64,000 nucleotides of DNA from Humibacter sp049446075 (GTDB taxonomy: Bacteria; Actinomycetota; Actinomycetes; Actinomycetales; Microbacteriaceae): contig NZ_JBMSEB010000003.1 of the NCBI RefSeq assembly GCF_049446075.1, positions 310,001 to 374,000 of the forward strand, given 5' to 3'. The notes under the pieces are model-generated. The model searched no databases, was not told where the DNA came from, and saw only the letters and a program-made list of their open reading frames with translations. Below are positions 42,891 to 51,627 of the stretch, in pieces (position 1 is the stretch's first letter; each line of letters starts with the position of its first letter). The translations under genes were made by a program, and so were the position numbers.

Positions 42891-44039
42891 TCAGGCGGCG
42901 TCGAAGCCCGCCGAGATCGCGTCGGCGATGTCTTCCCGGTCTTCAAGCGGCAGGAAGGCCGACCGCGCCGCGTTGAGCTGGAACGTCTCGAGATCGTCGA
43001 GGTCGTAGCCGAAGGCATCCGCGAGCAGGGCGAGCTCCCTGCTGAGCGATGTGCGGCTCATCAGCCGGTTGTCGGTGTTCACCGTGACGCGGAAACCCAG
43101 CTGGTAGAGCAGGTCGAATGGGTGGTCGACCAACTCGTCGCCCCACGCCTCGATGGCGCCCGTCTGAAGGTTGGACGAAGGGCTCAGCTCGAGCGCGATC
43201 TCCCTGTCCTTCACCCACTGCGAGAGCCTGCCGAGCGAGACGTAGATGTTCTCGTCGTCCTGTCGCTCGACGGTGATGTCTTCGGCGAGGCGCACACCGT
43301 GACCGAGCCGCAGGGCCCTGCCGTCGATGAGCGCACCCTGGATGCTCGTGAGGCCGTCCGCCTCCCCCGCGTGCACCGTGGTCGGAAAGTAATGCTCGGC
43401 GAGGTAGTCGAAGGCGACGCGGTGGTTGCCCGCGGGGAACCCTGCCTCTGCACCCGCGATGTCGAAGCCGACGACGCCCGCATCCCTGTGTCGCACCGCG
43501 AGTTGCGCGATCTCGAGCGCGCGGTCGGCGTGACGCATGGCAGTGACGAGCTGTCCGACCCGGATGCCTCCTCCCGCTGCGCGCACGTCGGCCACGCCTT
43601 GCTCCAGCCCGCTCTGCACGGCCTCGACGGCCTGATCGAGGCTGAGTCCGCGGCTCACGTGCTGCTCGGGCGCCCAGCGCACCTCGCCGTATACGACACC
43701 GTCGGCGGCGAGGTCGAGCACGAATTCCCTGGCCACTCTGGCCAGGCCGTCGCGGGTCTGCATGACAGCGGTCGTGACGTCGAACGTCTTCAGGTACTCG
43801 ACCAATGACCCGGAGTCCGACTGCTTCGCGAACCACGCGCCGAGGGCATCCGGATCGGTCTCCGGCAGGTCCAGTCCGATCTCGTCGGCCAGCTCGACGA
43901 TGGTCTGCGGACGCAGCCCGCCGTCGAGGTGATCATGCAACGACACCTTGGGCAGTGTGCCCACCTCGACGCCGTCGACGACGTAGTGGGGGGTGCTGGT
44001 GGGCTCGGAATGCTCTGCGGGGACAGGGGCTTCGCTCAT
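42891..44039 (-). CDS. add: Adenosine deaminase
   Basis: A 382-residue zinc enzyme that deaminates adenosine and deoxyadenosine to inosines. The HxH zinc ligands are in LPKVSLHDHLDGG; FPTTVHAGEADG holds the next ligand and catalytic glutamate; ALELSPSSNLQTGAI and VTVNTDNRLMS close the site, the last replacing the usual NTDDP with NTDN, as I recall for actinobacterial forms. TAACCT six nt before the ATG may give it its own start of transcription. The products suit the phosphorylase at 36975. Confidence 0.95.
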   Translation of the reverse strand: MSEAPVPAEHSEPTSTPHYVVDGVEVGTLPKVSLHDHLDGGLRPQTIVELADEIGLDLPETDPDALGAWFAKQSDSGSLVEYLKTFDVTTAVMQTRDGLARVAREFVLDLAADGVVYGEVRWAPEQHVSRGLSLDQAVEAVQSGLEQGVADVRAAGGGIRVGQLVTAMRHADRALEIAQLAVRHRDAGVVGFDIAGAEAGFPAGNHRVAFDYLAEHYFPTTVHAGEADGLTSIQGALIDGRALRLGHGVRLAEDITVERQDDENIYVSLGRLSQWVKDREIALELSPSSNLQTGAIEAWGDELVDHPFDLLYQLGFRVTVNTDNRLMSRTSLSRELALLADAFGYDLDDLETFQLNAARSAFLPLEDREDIADAISAGFDAA

Positions 44040-44045
44040 TGCTCC

Positions 44046-44051
44046 AGGTTA
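44046..44051 (-). promoter_or_regulatory. Putative -10 element of add (leaderless)
   Basis: TAACCT on the minus strand, six nt before the ATG. GGAG in between is too close to serve as a ribosome site. Confidence 0.4.
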
Positions 44052-44144
44052 TGGTGCTCGGGTCTCTCCCGCACTGCCGCAGCCGCCGGTCGGAACCTGT
44101 CGCACGCGCCAATGATCACAAGCGACGGGGCGCGCGGCGAGCCG

Positions 44145-45428
44145 TCAGTCGATGCGTTCGACGACGAGAGGTCCTCGCGGAGGCGCCGAGTCGGCGATGT
44201 CCCACGCGCCCTCGAGCGCCTCGAGTGCGCGCTCGAAGCGCACCGGGTCATCCGTCGACAGCGTGAACAGCGGATCGCCCTCTGACACCCGGTCGCCGAG
44301 CTGCGCGTGCAGATCGATTCCTGCCGCGTGCAGCACCGGGTCTTGTTGCCTGGCACGGCCAGCGCCGAGGCGCCACGCGGCAACGCCGAACGCAAGGGCA
44401 TCCTGCCGCGCCACGACTCCCGAGCGCGACGCCGTGACCGTGTGGGTCTCTCGCGCGCGCGGCAGCGGGGCATCCGGATCTCCGTCCTGAGCCCGGATGA
44501 TTGAACGCCACGAATCCATGGCCCTGCCGGACTTGAGGGCCTCCTCGACGTCGGCGTCTGGCTGACCGGCCAGGCGCAGCATCTCGCGAGCGAGCGCGAG
44601 CGTGAGCTCCACGATGTCGCCGGGGCCGCCGCCCGCGAGCACGTCCACCGACTCGCGCACCTCGTTGGCGTTCCCGATGGCCCGGCCGAGCGGGGCATTC
44701 ATATCGGTCAGCAACGCGGATGTCGCGACACCGGCATCCTGCCCGAGCTCCACCATGGTGCGCGCCAGCTCGCGTGCGCTGTCGAGGTCGCGCATGAACG
44801 CACCCGAGCCGAACTTGACGTCGAGCACGAGCGCGCCCGTACCCTCCGCGATCTTCTTGCTCATGATCGACGATGCGATGAGCGGGATAGCCTCGACCGT
44901 TCCCGTGATGTCGCGCAGCGCGTACAGCTTCTTGTCGGCCGGCGCGAGTCCGGCACCTGCCGCGCAGATCACGCCGCCGACACCGCGCAACTGCGCCAGA
45001 AGCTCCTCGTTGCTGAGGGATGCCCGCCAGCCCGAGATGCTCTCCAGCTTGTCGAGCGTGCCACCGGTGTGCCCCAGCCCGCGGCCAGACAGCTGGGGGA
45101 CGGCGACGCCGAACGATGCGACAAGCGGCACGAGCGGCAGCGTGATCTTGTCGCCCACCCCGCCCGTCGAGTGCTTGTCGACCGTCGGCTTGCCGAGATC
45201 GGCGAAGCTCATCCGCTCTCCACTGGAGATCATCGCGAGGGTGAGATCCCTGATCTCGCGCCGCGACATCCCGTTCAACAGCACCGCCATGGCCCACGCC
45301 GACATCTGCTCGTCGGCGACGTAGCCACGCGTGTACGCGTCGATCAGCCAGTCGATCTGCGCGGTCGAGAGCTCGCCGTGGTCGCGCTTTGCTCTGATGA
45401 GGTCGACGGCGTCGAATGCCTCAGGCAT
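44145..45428 (-). CDS. deoA: Thymidine phosphorylase
   Basis: A 427-residue pyrimidine nucleoside phosphorylase producing thymine or uracil and (deoxy)ribose-1-phosphate. DKHSTGGVGDKITLPLVPL is the phosphate-binding signature; SGRGLGHTGGTLDKLESI and IMSKKIAEGTGALVLDVKFG match the family. GAGGAG precedes the ATG at 45428, which overlaps cytidine deaminase by 8 nt. The C-terminal domain is complete. Confidence 0.96.
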   Translation of the reverse strand: MPEAFDAVDLIRAKRDHGELSTAQIDWLIDAYTRGYVADEQMSAWAMAVLLNGMSRREIRDLTLAMISSGERMSFADLGKPTVDKHSTGGVGDKITLPLVPLVASFGVAVPQLSGRGLGHTGGTLDKLESISGWRASLSNEELLAQLRGVGGVICAAGAGLAPADKKLYALRDITGTVEAIPLIASSIMSKKIAEGTGALVLDVKFGSGAFMRDLDSARELARTMVELGQDAGVATSALLTDMNAPLGRAIGNANEVRESVDVLAGGGPGDIVELTLALAREMLRLAGQPDADVEEALKSGRAMDSWRSIIRAQDGDPDAPLPRARETHTVTASRSGVVARQDALAFGVAAWRLGAGRARQQDPVLHAAGIDLHAQLGDRVSEGDPLFTLSTDDPVRFERALEALEGAWDIADSAPPRGPLVVERID

Positions 45429-45843
45429 GGAACTCCTCGAGATCCCGGCGACCGAAGGCATCCGGGATCACCTCGTCGATGGAACGGATGCCCGAGACGG
45501 TTTCCAGAAGCATGCCGGGCACGGAGTGTTCATACAGCAGCTGCCTGCAGCGTCCACATGGCATGATGACCTCGCCGTCGCCGTTCACGCAGGTGAATGC
45601 GACGAGCTGCCCGCCCCCTGTCATGTGCAGCATCGAGACCAGCGAGCACTCGGCGCACAGCGTGAGGCCGTAGCTGGCGTTCTCGACGTTGCACCCAGAC
45701 ACGACGCGGCCGTCCGTGGCGAGGGCCGCGGCCCCGACGGGGAACCGGGAGTAAGGGACGTACGCCCTTCTCATGGCTTCTTCGGCTTCGGTGCGCAAAG
45801 CGCCCCAATCGATGTCGCCTGCGTGCTCGAGCTCGAAACTCAT
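45421..45843 (-). CDS. cdd: Cytidine deaminase
   Basis: A 140-residue zinc enzyme converting cytidine to uridine. The zinc motif is GCNVENASYGLTLCAECS, with the CAE residues, and PCGRCRQLLYE supplies the other two cysteines. GGGGAAGGA lies upstream of the ATG at 45843. It follows the permease genes by 17 nt and is coupled to deoA. Together they degrade imported cytidine to uracil and ribose-1-phosphate. Confidence 0.96.
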   Translation of the reverse strand: MSFELEHAGDIDWGALRTEAEEAMRRAYVPYSRFPVGAAALATDGRVVSGCNVENASYGLTLCAECSLVSMLHMTGGGQLVAFTCVNGDGEVIMPCGRCRQLLYEHSVPGMLLETVSGIRSIDEVIPDAFGRRDLEEFHA

Positions 45844-45860
45844 TGCGTCCTTCCCCGTGC

Positions 45861-47156
45861 TCAGGACTTGATGTACGGCTTTCCGGATGCTGCCGGCCCG
45901 CGCACGTAGCCCACGAACCCTGCCACGGCGAGGATCGTCACAACGTAGGGCAGCATCAGCAGGAACTCGCTCGGTACCGGCGAACCGACCGCCGCGAGGG
46001 TGTACTGCAGGTTGCTGGCGAAGCCAAACAGCAAGGCTGCCAGCGTGGCGCGGATCGGATCCCAGCGCCCGAAGATGACCGCGGCGAGCGCGATGTATCC
46101 CTGCCCTCCCGTCATGTCTTGACTGAAGGAGCCCACCGATCCGAGCGTGAAGTATGCACCGCCGAGGCCGACGATGGCGCCGGCTAGCGAGACGTTCCAG
46201 AACCGGGTGCCCGAGACGTTGATGCCGACGGTGTCGGCGGCTTGAGGATGCTCGCCCACCGACCGCAGACGCAGACCCCAGCGCGTGTGGAACAGCCCGA
46301 TGTAGACCGCCGCGACAGCGATGTACATGAGGTACACGATGATCGACTGGTCGAACAGCACGGGTCCGATCACCGGGATCGCCGACAGCCCTGGAATCGG
46401 GAGGTTCGGCAGCCGCGGCGGGTCGTTGAGCAAGGTCGAGTTCTTGGCGAGCACCTCGCTGTACAGGAAGTTCGTCAAACCGAGCACGAGCACGTTGATC
46501 ACGACCCCAACGATCACCTGGTCGACGTAGTACTTGATCGCGAATGCGGCGAGGATGAACGAGACGAGCACGCCGGCCACGAGGGCCGCCAGCAGGCCGA
46601 GCCAGATCGACCGCGTCATGCTGCCGACCATGGCCGCAAGGAACGCACCGCCGAGCAGCTGACCCTCGATCGCGATGTTCACGACGCCGCTGCGCTCGGA
46701 GAGCACGCCGCCCATGGCGCCGAAGATATACGGCACGCTCAGGCTCACCGTGCCCAGGAGCAGGCTCGTGATGGGCAACGGGCGTGAGCCGGCTCCCGCG
46801 GCCCAGGTCAGGAACGTGACAACGAAGAGGAAGGCGAACACACCCGAGTACCAGAGCGGAACCCGGGCGAAGCGGCCAACCAGCCACCAGCTCAGCGCGG
46901 CCATGACCGCGAGGATGACCGTGAGCACGACGCATGTCAGCGTCGTCGGGAGCACGAGTTGGGGCAGGCTCAGCGCCACTCGTCCACCAGCGAACGTGAA
47001 CGTGGTGTCGCCGCCGCGGCGCAAGACCACGAAGAGCACGATCGACAGCACGGCGACCGCGCTGAGGATGATCGGGGTCTTGTAGCTGCGGACGATCGTC
47101 TTCTCGAGAACGATCGGCGAGGCATCCGGAATCGTGTGATCTGCCGTGGTGGTCAT
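45861..47156 (-). CDS. Nucleoside ABC transporter permease (second)
   Basis: A 431-residue permease of the branched-chain/ribose type, with eight to ten hydrophobic helices. GAMGGVLSERSGVVNIAIEG is the conserved motif of the YufQ/NupC-type subunits, and RSVGEHPQAADTVGINV is the cytoplasmic coupling loop. Its start overlaps the first permease by 4 nt and the next gene is cdd. The two permeases form a heterodimeric channel. Confidence 0.93.
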   Translation of the reverse strand: MTTTADHTIPDASPIVLEKTIVRSYKTPIILSAVAVLSIVLFVVLRRGGDTTFTFAGGRVALSLPQLVLPTTLTCVVLTVILAVMAALSWWLVGRFARVPLWYSGVFAFLFVVTFLTWAAGAGSRPLPITSLLLGTVSLSVPYIFGAMGGVLSERSGVVNIAIEGQLLGGAFLAAMVGSMTRSIWLGLLAALVAGVLVSFILAAFAIKYYVDQVIVGVVINVLVLGLTNFLYSEVLAKNSTLLNDPPRLPNLPIPGLSAIPVIGPVLFDQSIIVYLMYIAVAAVYIGLFHTRWGLRLRSVGEHPQAADTVGINVSGTRFWNVSLAGAIVGLGGAYFTLGSVGSFSQDMTGGQGYIALAAVIFGRWDPIRATLAALLFGFASNLQYTLAAVGSPVPSEFLLMLPYVVTILAVAGFVGYVRGPAASGKPYIKS

Positions 47157-48472
47157 TCCGCTGCCACCTCCTTCGGAGCGATGGATGCCTGCGTCGACTT
47201 CGACCGCCTCTTGCTAGGCGGGCGCCTGCCCGGGGTCGGAAGCCGGAAGATCGCCCGCACGAGCGGCGGGGCCGCGATGAACAGCACGATGAGCGACTGC
47301 ACGACGAGCACGATGTCGATCGGGATGTCGTTGGCCGCCTGCATGAGGAACCCGCCGGCTTTGAACGCGCCGAACAGCACGCCTGCGATGAAGATGCCGA
47401 GTGGCCGGGACCGGCCGAGCAAGGCGACCGTGATGGCGTCGAACCCGATGCCGGCGTCGATGCCCGAGCCGAAGCCAGTGGTCGAGGTGCCGAGCACCTG
47501 GCTCGTCGCGGCCAGTCCCACGAGGGCGCCGCTGATCACCATTGCCCAGACGAGGGCGCTGTTCACGCTGATGCCGGCAACGCGCGCTGCGTGCGGGTTC
47601 TCGCCGACGGCACGGAACTTGAATCCCAAGCTGGATCGCTCGAGGAGCCACCAGACGAACACCGTCGCAGCGATGGCGATCACGAAGCCCCAGTGCAGCG
47701 AGTACTGCGGCCCGAATATCGGCGGCAGGATCGCGTTGGGCAGGATCGCCGGCGACTTCGGGTTGTTGGTGCCGGGCGCCTGCAGGGCACCAGGCGTGCG
47801 AAGCAGGTACGAGATGAGGTAGAACCCGATCCAGTTGAGCATGATCGTGACGATCACCTCGTGCGCGCCGGTTCGCGCCTTCAGCACACCCGCGACGGCG
47901 GCCCAGACGGCACCACCGACGGCTCCGGCGGCCAGCGCGACGATGAGGTGGATGACCGGCGGCAGGTGGAACGACCAGCCGACCCAGCCGCACAGCGCCG
48001 CGGCAATGAGCATCTGCCCTTGCGCGCCGATGTTGAACATGCCGGTGCGGAACGCGAGGCCCACGCCGAGCCCGGCGGCGATCAGGGGCGTCGCGAACGT
48101 GAGCGTGTCCATGAACGGGCGGATGCCCGTCGCGAACGTCGGGCGCCCGAAGTTGTAGATGGATCCCTGGAACAGGGACGTGTACGCACCCGAGACGACG
48201 TTCCAGATGGCCTGCAGCGTGTCCGTCGGGCGTGCGAAGAAGTATCCGGCGGCGTGTTGAACGCCCGGATCGGTCAGCGCGATAAGGATGGCGCCGGCCA
48301 CGAGGGCCAGCACCACGGCGAGGATGGAGATGACCACGCTGCCGCCCATGATCTGGCGAACGGCGTCATTCCACCGATTCGACTGGTCGTCTTCGGGTGG
48401 CACGGAGGTGCCGGACTCCAGCGCGACATCGGCTTCTCCCGCCGCGCTCTCCTCGGCCAGCTGGTCGCTCAC
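47153..48472 (-). CDS. Nucleoside ABC transporter permease (first)
   Basis: A 439-residue permease of the YufP/NupB type. A charged N-terminus of about 40 residues precedes the first helix (VISILAVVLALVAGAILIAL); GLAFRTGMFNIGAQGQMLIA and RAVGENPHAARVAGISV are family hallmarks, the latter the ATPase-coupling loop. Overlaps both neighbours by 4 nt. A basic C-terminal tail (RRPPSKRRSKSTQ) is present. Confidence 0.93.
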   Translation of the reverse strand: MSDQLAEESAAGEADVALESGTSVPPEDDQSNRWNDAVRQIMGGSVVISILAVVLALVAGAILIALTDPGVQHAAGYFFARPTDTLQAIWNVVSGAYTSLFQGSIYNFGRPTFATGIRPFMDTLTFATPLIAAGLGVGLAFRTGMFNIGAQGQMLIAAALCGWVGWSFHLPPVIHLIVALAAGAVGGAVWAAVAGVLKARTGAHEVIVTIMLNWIGFYLISYLLRTPGALQAPGTNNPKSPAILPNAILPPIFGPQYSLHWGFVIAIAATVFVWWLLERSSLGFKFRAVGENPHAARVAGISVNSALVWAMVISGALVGLAATSQVLGTSTTGFGSGIDAGIGFDAITVALLGRSRPLGIFIAGVLFGAFKAGGFLMQAANDIPIDIVLVVQSLIVLFIAAPPLVRAIFRLPTPGRRPPSKRRSKSTQASIAPKEVAAE

Positions 48473-50049
48473 GCGGCCTCTCCTCTCGGGTTCCCGTGGT
48501 CTGGCGTGGGCACCGAGGTGCCGGGTCCGGGACCGGTCGGGTGCGAGGCATCCGGTCGCTCCCCCGCCATCATGATGCCCAGCGTCTCTCGGTCGGTTCC
48601 GCCGGGAACGATTCCGACGATGCCGCCCCGGTACATGACGGCGATGCGGTCGGCGAGCGCGTCGACCTCGTCGAGCTCGGTCGAGACCACGATGACCGGG
48701 ATGCCCGAGTCACGCGCCTCCACGATGCGCTTGTGCACGAACTCGATCGAACCGACGTCGAGCCCTCGCGTCGGCTGCGCGGCGACGAGGAGGCGCAGCT
48801 CGCGGCTGAGCTCGCGAGCGAGCACGACCTTCTGCTGGTTCCCGCCGGAGAGGGTGCCGACGGGGGTGTCGATGCTCTGGGTGCGGACGTCGAACTCGCG
48901 CACCTTCTCGGTGGCGAATTCGGAGCGATACCGAAGGCGCAGTCCTCCGGATTTGACGAACGGCTCGGAGTCGGAGCGGTCGAGCATGAGGTTCTCCGCT
49001 ATCGAGAATCCACCGACCAGGCCGTCTTCGTTGCGGTCCTCGGGCACGAAGCCGACTCCGGCCTCGAGCACCTTGCGCACGCTCTGCCCGTTGAGCCTCT
49101 TGCCGTCGAGCAGGATCTCGCCCTCGACGTGCTCCTGGAGCCCGAGCAGCGCCTCGGTCAGCTCCGTCTGCCCGTTGCCCTGCACGCCGGCGATCGCGAG
49201 GATCTCCCCCGCACGTACGTCGAAGTCGACGTGATTGACGACCAGCTGGCCGAGGTGGTCGATGACGGTAAGGCCGCGCACCTGCAGTGCGGCGTCGCCC
49301 GGCGTCGCCGGTTCTTTGTGCACCATCAGTTCGACCGCGCGTCCCACCATGAGCGACGCCAGTTCGGCGTTGCTCGCGGTCGGGGATGCCTCCCCCACCA
49401 CCTTGCCGAGCCGCATGACCGTGATGCGGTCCGCCACCTCGCGCACCTCGCGGAGCTTGTGAGTGATGAAGACGATCGCCGTGCCTGCGTCGCGCAGCTG
49501 CTTCATGATCGCCATGAGCTCATCGGTCTCTTGCGGAGTGAGCACGGCGGTCGGCTCGTCGAAGACCAGCACCTTCGCGTCGCGCGAGAGCGCCTTGATG
49601 ATCTCCACGCGCTGCTGAACGCCGACGGGTAGGTTCTCGATCAGCGCGTCGGGGTCGACGTCGAATCCGAAGCGCGACGAGATCTCTTGAACGCGTGTGC
49701 GGGCATCCTTGTGGTTGAGGAAGCCGGCGAAGCCCGTGCTCTCGTGGCCCAACATGACGTTCTCGGCCACGGTGAAGACCGGAATGAGCATGAAGTGCTG
49801 GTGCACCATGCCGATGCCCGCCTTCATGGCGTCGCCTGGGCCCTCGAAGTGCTGCACGACGTCATCGAGCAGGATCTCGCCCTCGTCGGCCTGGAGCAGG
49901 CCATAGAGCACGTTCATGAGTGTCGACTTGCCCGCGCCGTTCTCGCCCAGGATGCAGTGGATCTCACCCGGCTCGACGGTGAGCGAGATGTGATCGTTGG
50001 CGGTGAGTGAGCCGAATCGCTTGGTGATACCGCGAAGTTCGAGCTTCAT
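48469..50049 (-). CDS. Nucleoside ABC transporter ATP-binding protein (two nucleotide-binding domains)
   Basis: A 526-residue double ATPase of the RbsA/YufO type. Domain 1 has LGENGAGKSTLMNVLYGLL (Walker A) and VLVFDEPTAVLTPQE (Walker B). Domain 2 has a degenerate Walker A, IAGVQGNGQTELTEALLG, with a proper LSGGNQQKVVLARELS signature. The two domains are therefore not equivalent, as is common in this family. It is preceded by a 225-nt gap with strong inverted repeats after the lipoprotein gene and overlaps the permease by 4 nt. Confidence 0.95.
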   Translation of the reverse strand: MKLELRGITKRFGSLTANDHISLTVEPGEIHCILGENGAGKSTLMNVLYGLLQADEGEILLDDVVQHFEGPGDAMKAGIGMVHQHFMLIPVFTVAENVMLGHESTGFAGFLNHKDARTRVQEISSRFGFDVDPDALIENLPVGVQQRVEIIKALSRDAKVLVFDEPTAVLTPQETDELMAIMKQLRDAGTAIVFITHKLREVREVADRITVMRLGKVVGEASPTASNAELASLMVGRAVELMVHKEPATPGDAALQVRGLTVIDHLGQLVVNHVDFDVRAGEILAIAGVQGNGQTELTEALLGLQEHVEGEILLDGKRLNGQSVRKVLEAGVGFVPEDRNEDGLVGGFSIAENLMLDRSDSEPFVKSGGLRLRYRSEFATEKVREFDVRTQSIDTPVGTLSGGNQQKVVLARELSRELRLLVAAQPTRGLDVGSIEFVHKRIVEARDSGIPVIVVSTELDEVDALADRIAVMYRGGIVGIVPGGTDRETLGIMMAGERPDASHPTGPGPGTSVPTPDHGNPRGEAA

Positions 50050-50120
50050 GGAGTCAATCTACCTTTCACCGTCTTCCGCGCTGAGAACGGGGCGAGCTGG
50101 TGGCGGTGTCGCGTGCTGAT

Positions 50121-50179
50121 TGCGCCAGTTCGGTGCGACTGCGCCCGAAAAGGTGGCGCAGTCGCGCCGAACTGGCGCA
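50121..50179. repeat. Long near-perfect inverted repeat between lipoprotein and ATPase genes
   Basis: Left arm 50121-50145 begins TGCGCCAGTTCGG; the right arm (50155-50179) is its complement except for one G-T type mismatch; nine-nt loop. On the minus strand it lies after the lipoprotein stop and before the ATPase start, where it could end or stabilise the lipoprotein message. Confidence 0.75.
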
Positions 50180-50218
50180 CTCGCCGGGTACTGGAGCGTT
50201 GCTGACCGGACAAGCGTG

Positions 50219-50252
50219 TCGGGAGGCCATCCCCGAGGAGACGGCCTCCCGA
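50219..50252 (-). terminator. Hairpin after the lipoprotein gene
   Basis: TCGGGAGGCC (50219-50228) and its exact complement (50243-50252) with a 14-nt loop, about 23 nt after the lipoprotein stop. No T run. It may attenuate rather than end transcription. Confidence 0.5.
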
Positions 50253-50274
50253 TACGGTCCGGTAGACGGGTCGG

Positions 50275-51357
50275 TCAGGACTTCGGCGAGGCCGGAGAGG
50301 TGACCTTGATGGAGCCGTCGATGATGCCGGCCTTGATCTTGTCGAGCTCCGACTTCAGGTTCGGGTCCACCTTCGACGCGAAGTCGTGGAACGGAGCGAG
50401 TCCGACGCCGTCGTTCTTCAGGGTTCCGACGTAGGGCGTGTTGGAGAACTTGCCCTTGGCCGCCTGCTCGACGACCGCCGAGGTGGAGGGCTTGATGCCC
50501 TTCATCACCGAGGTGAGCAGGATGCTCTGCACCTTCGGGTCGGTGTTATAGACATCCGCATCAACACCGATCATCGCGATCTGCTTGCCCGAGTCGGTGA
50601 TGGCCTGAGCCGCCGACTGGTAGATCGGGCCACCGACGGGCATGATCACGTCGGCACCCTGGTCGATGATGCCCTGTGCGACCTGCTTGGCCGTGTCGTT
50701 GGCGTCGAAGCCACCGGTGAAGGAGCCCTTCTGGCTGTCGACATCCCAGCCGACGACCTGCACGTTCTTGCCCTTCTGCTGGTTGAAGTACTTCACGCCG
50801 TCCACGAAGCCGTCCATGAAGATGGTCACGGTCGGGATCTGCATGCCGCCGAAGGTTCCCACGACGCCGGACTTCGAGTAGCTGGCTGCTGCGTAACCGC
50901 CGAGGAACGCCGCCTGCGCCGTGTCGAAAATGATCGGCTTGACGTTGGGTGCGGTGATCGAGTTGTCGTCGATGATCGCGAAGTTCGTGTCGCTGTTCGC
51001 CTTGGCCGCGGCCTTTGTGGCGTCAGCGAGCAGGAAGCCGACCGTGATGACCAGGTTGCAGTTCTGGTCGACCATGCTGTTGATGTTCGGTGCGAAGTCG
51101 TTCTCGGTCTTCGACTCGGCGCTCTTGTACTTCGTGCCGAGCTGCTTCGCCGTGTCGACCAGGCCCTCGAAGCCCAGCTGGTTGAACGAGTGGTCGTCGA
51201 AACCACCGGAGTCGGACACCATGCACGGCAGGAACTTGGATGCCGCGGCACTCGTCGTGCTGCTCGACGACGGCGCCTGCCCGCAGCCGGCCAGCAGGGC
51301 GAGCGCACTTGCTGCGGCGAGTCCCGCCAGCGCTACCTTGCGAACTTTCAATGTCAC
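50275..51357 (-). CDS. BMP-family nucleoside-binding lipoprotein
   Basis: A 360-residue substrate-binding lipoprotein of the Med/BmpA family. The signal peptide ends in the lipobox LLAGC, with Cys25 as the lipid anchor, followed by a serine-rich linker. The core shows PCMVSDSGGFDDHSFNQLGF, NLVITVGFLLAD and GVIDQGADVIMPVGG-like strands (IIDQGADVIMPVGGPIYQSA). GGAGGACAAC precedes the ATG. It probably captures nucleosides for the ABC transporter encoded next. Inverted and direct repeats upstream (51398-51449) suggest regulation. Confidence 0.94.
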   Translation of the reverse strand: MTLKVRKVALAGLAAASALALLAGCGQAPSSSSTTSAAASKFLPCMVSDSGGFDDHSFNQLGFEGLVDTAKQLGTKYKSAESKTENDFAPNINSMVDQNCNLVITVGFLLADATKAAAKANSDTNFAIIDDNSITAPNVKPIIFDTAQAAFLGGYAAASYSKSGVVGTFGGMQIPTVTIFMDGFVDGVKYFNQQKGKNVQVVGWDVDSQKGSFTGGFDANDTAKQVAQGIIDQGADVIMPVGGPIYQSAAQAITDSGKQIAMIGVDADVYNTDPKVQSILLTSVMKGIKPSTSAVVEQAAKGKFSNTPYVGTLKNDGVGLAPFHDFASKVDPNLKSELDKIKAGIIDGSIKVTSPASPKS

Positions 51358-51397
51358 GTTGTCCTCCAGCTGAAGAAGATCTGCGCGAGCGCGCGAG

Positions 51398-51449
51398 ACG
51401 TCGATCGACGTTACCCAACGTTACGAACCGCTTTGATTGCGGTACGAAC
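51398..51449. promoter_or_regulatory. Candidate operator region upstream of the nucleoside transporter
   Basis: A perfect 14-bp palindrome ACGTCGATCGACGT (51398-51411) is followed by two copies of TACGAAC (51422-51428 and 51443-51449) spaced 21 bp apart, and two CGTTAC copies. It lies 40-90 nt before the lipoprotein ATG, in promoter position. Confidence 0.4.
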
Positions 51450-51563
51450 TTCTTAACGTCGCCGTTATCATCTTGTTTCTTTTGAGCATCGTCCGGCCAC
51501 CGCGTGCTCAAAAGTGCAGTCGATACGGGGTGGAATCCGCAAACGCGCACACGTCCGATGGGG

Positions 51564-51596
51564 GGCTTCGATACGCGCCCTTGGCGCTACTCAGCC
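51564..51596. repeat. Palindromic TTCGATACG...TACTCA element, copy 1
   Basis: GGCTTCGATACG, an inner hairpin GCGCC-CTT-GGCGC (51575-51587), then TACTCAGCC. Outer ends GGCT and AGCC pair. A second copy with different but matching outer ends lies at 61558. Intergenic, between manC and the lipoprotein gene. Confidence 0.7.
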
Positions 51597-51627
51597 GGGG
51601 TGAGGGTCAACCCGCGGTGCGGTCCGG

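Noticed and set aside
45844..46935. Minus-strand frame running into cytidine deaminase from upstream
   Set aside because: It lies in another frame of the permease gene, is arginine/histidine-rich, and cytidine deaminase has its own ribosome site and ATG at 45843.
48397..49632. Long plus-strand frame opposite the ABC ATPase gene
   Set aside because: It mirrors codon structure of a clear double ATPase and has no recognisable features.
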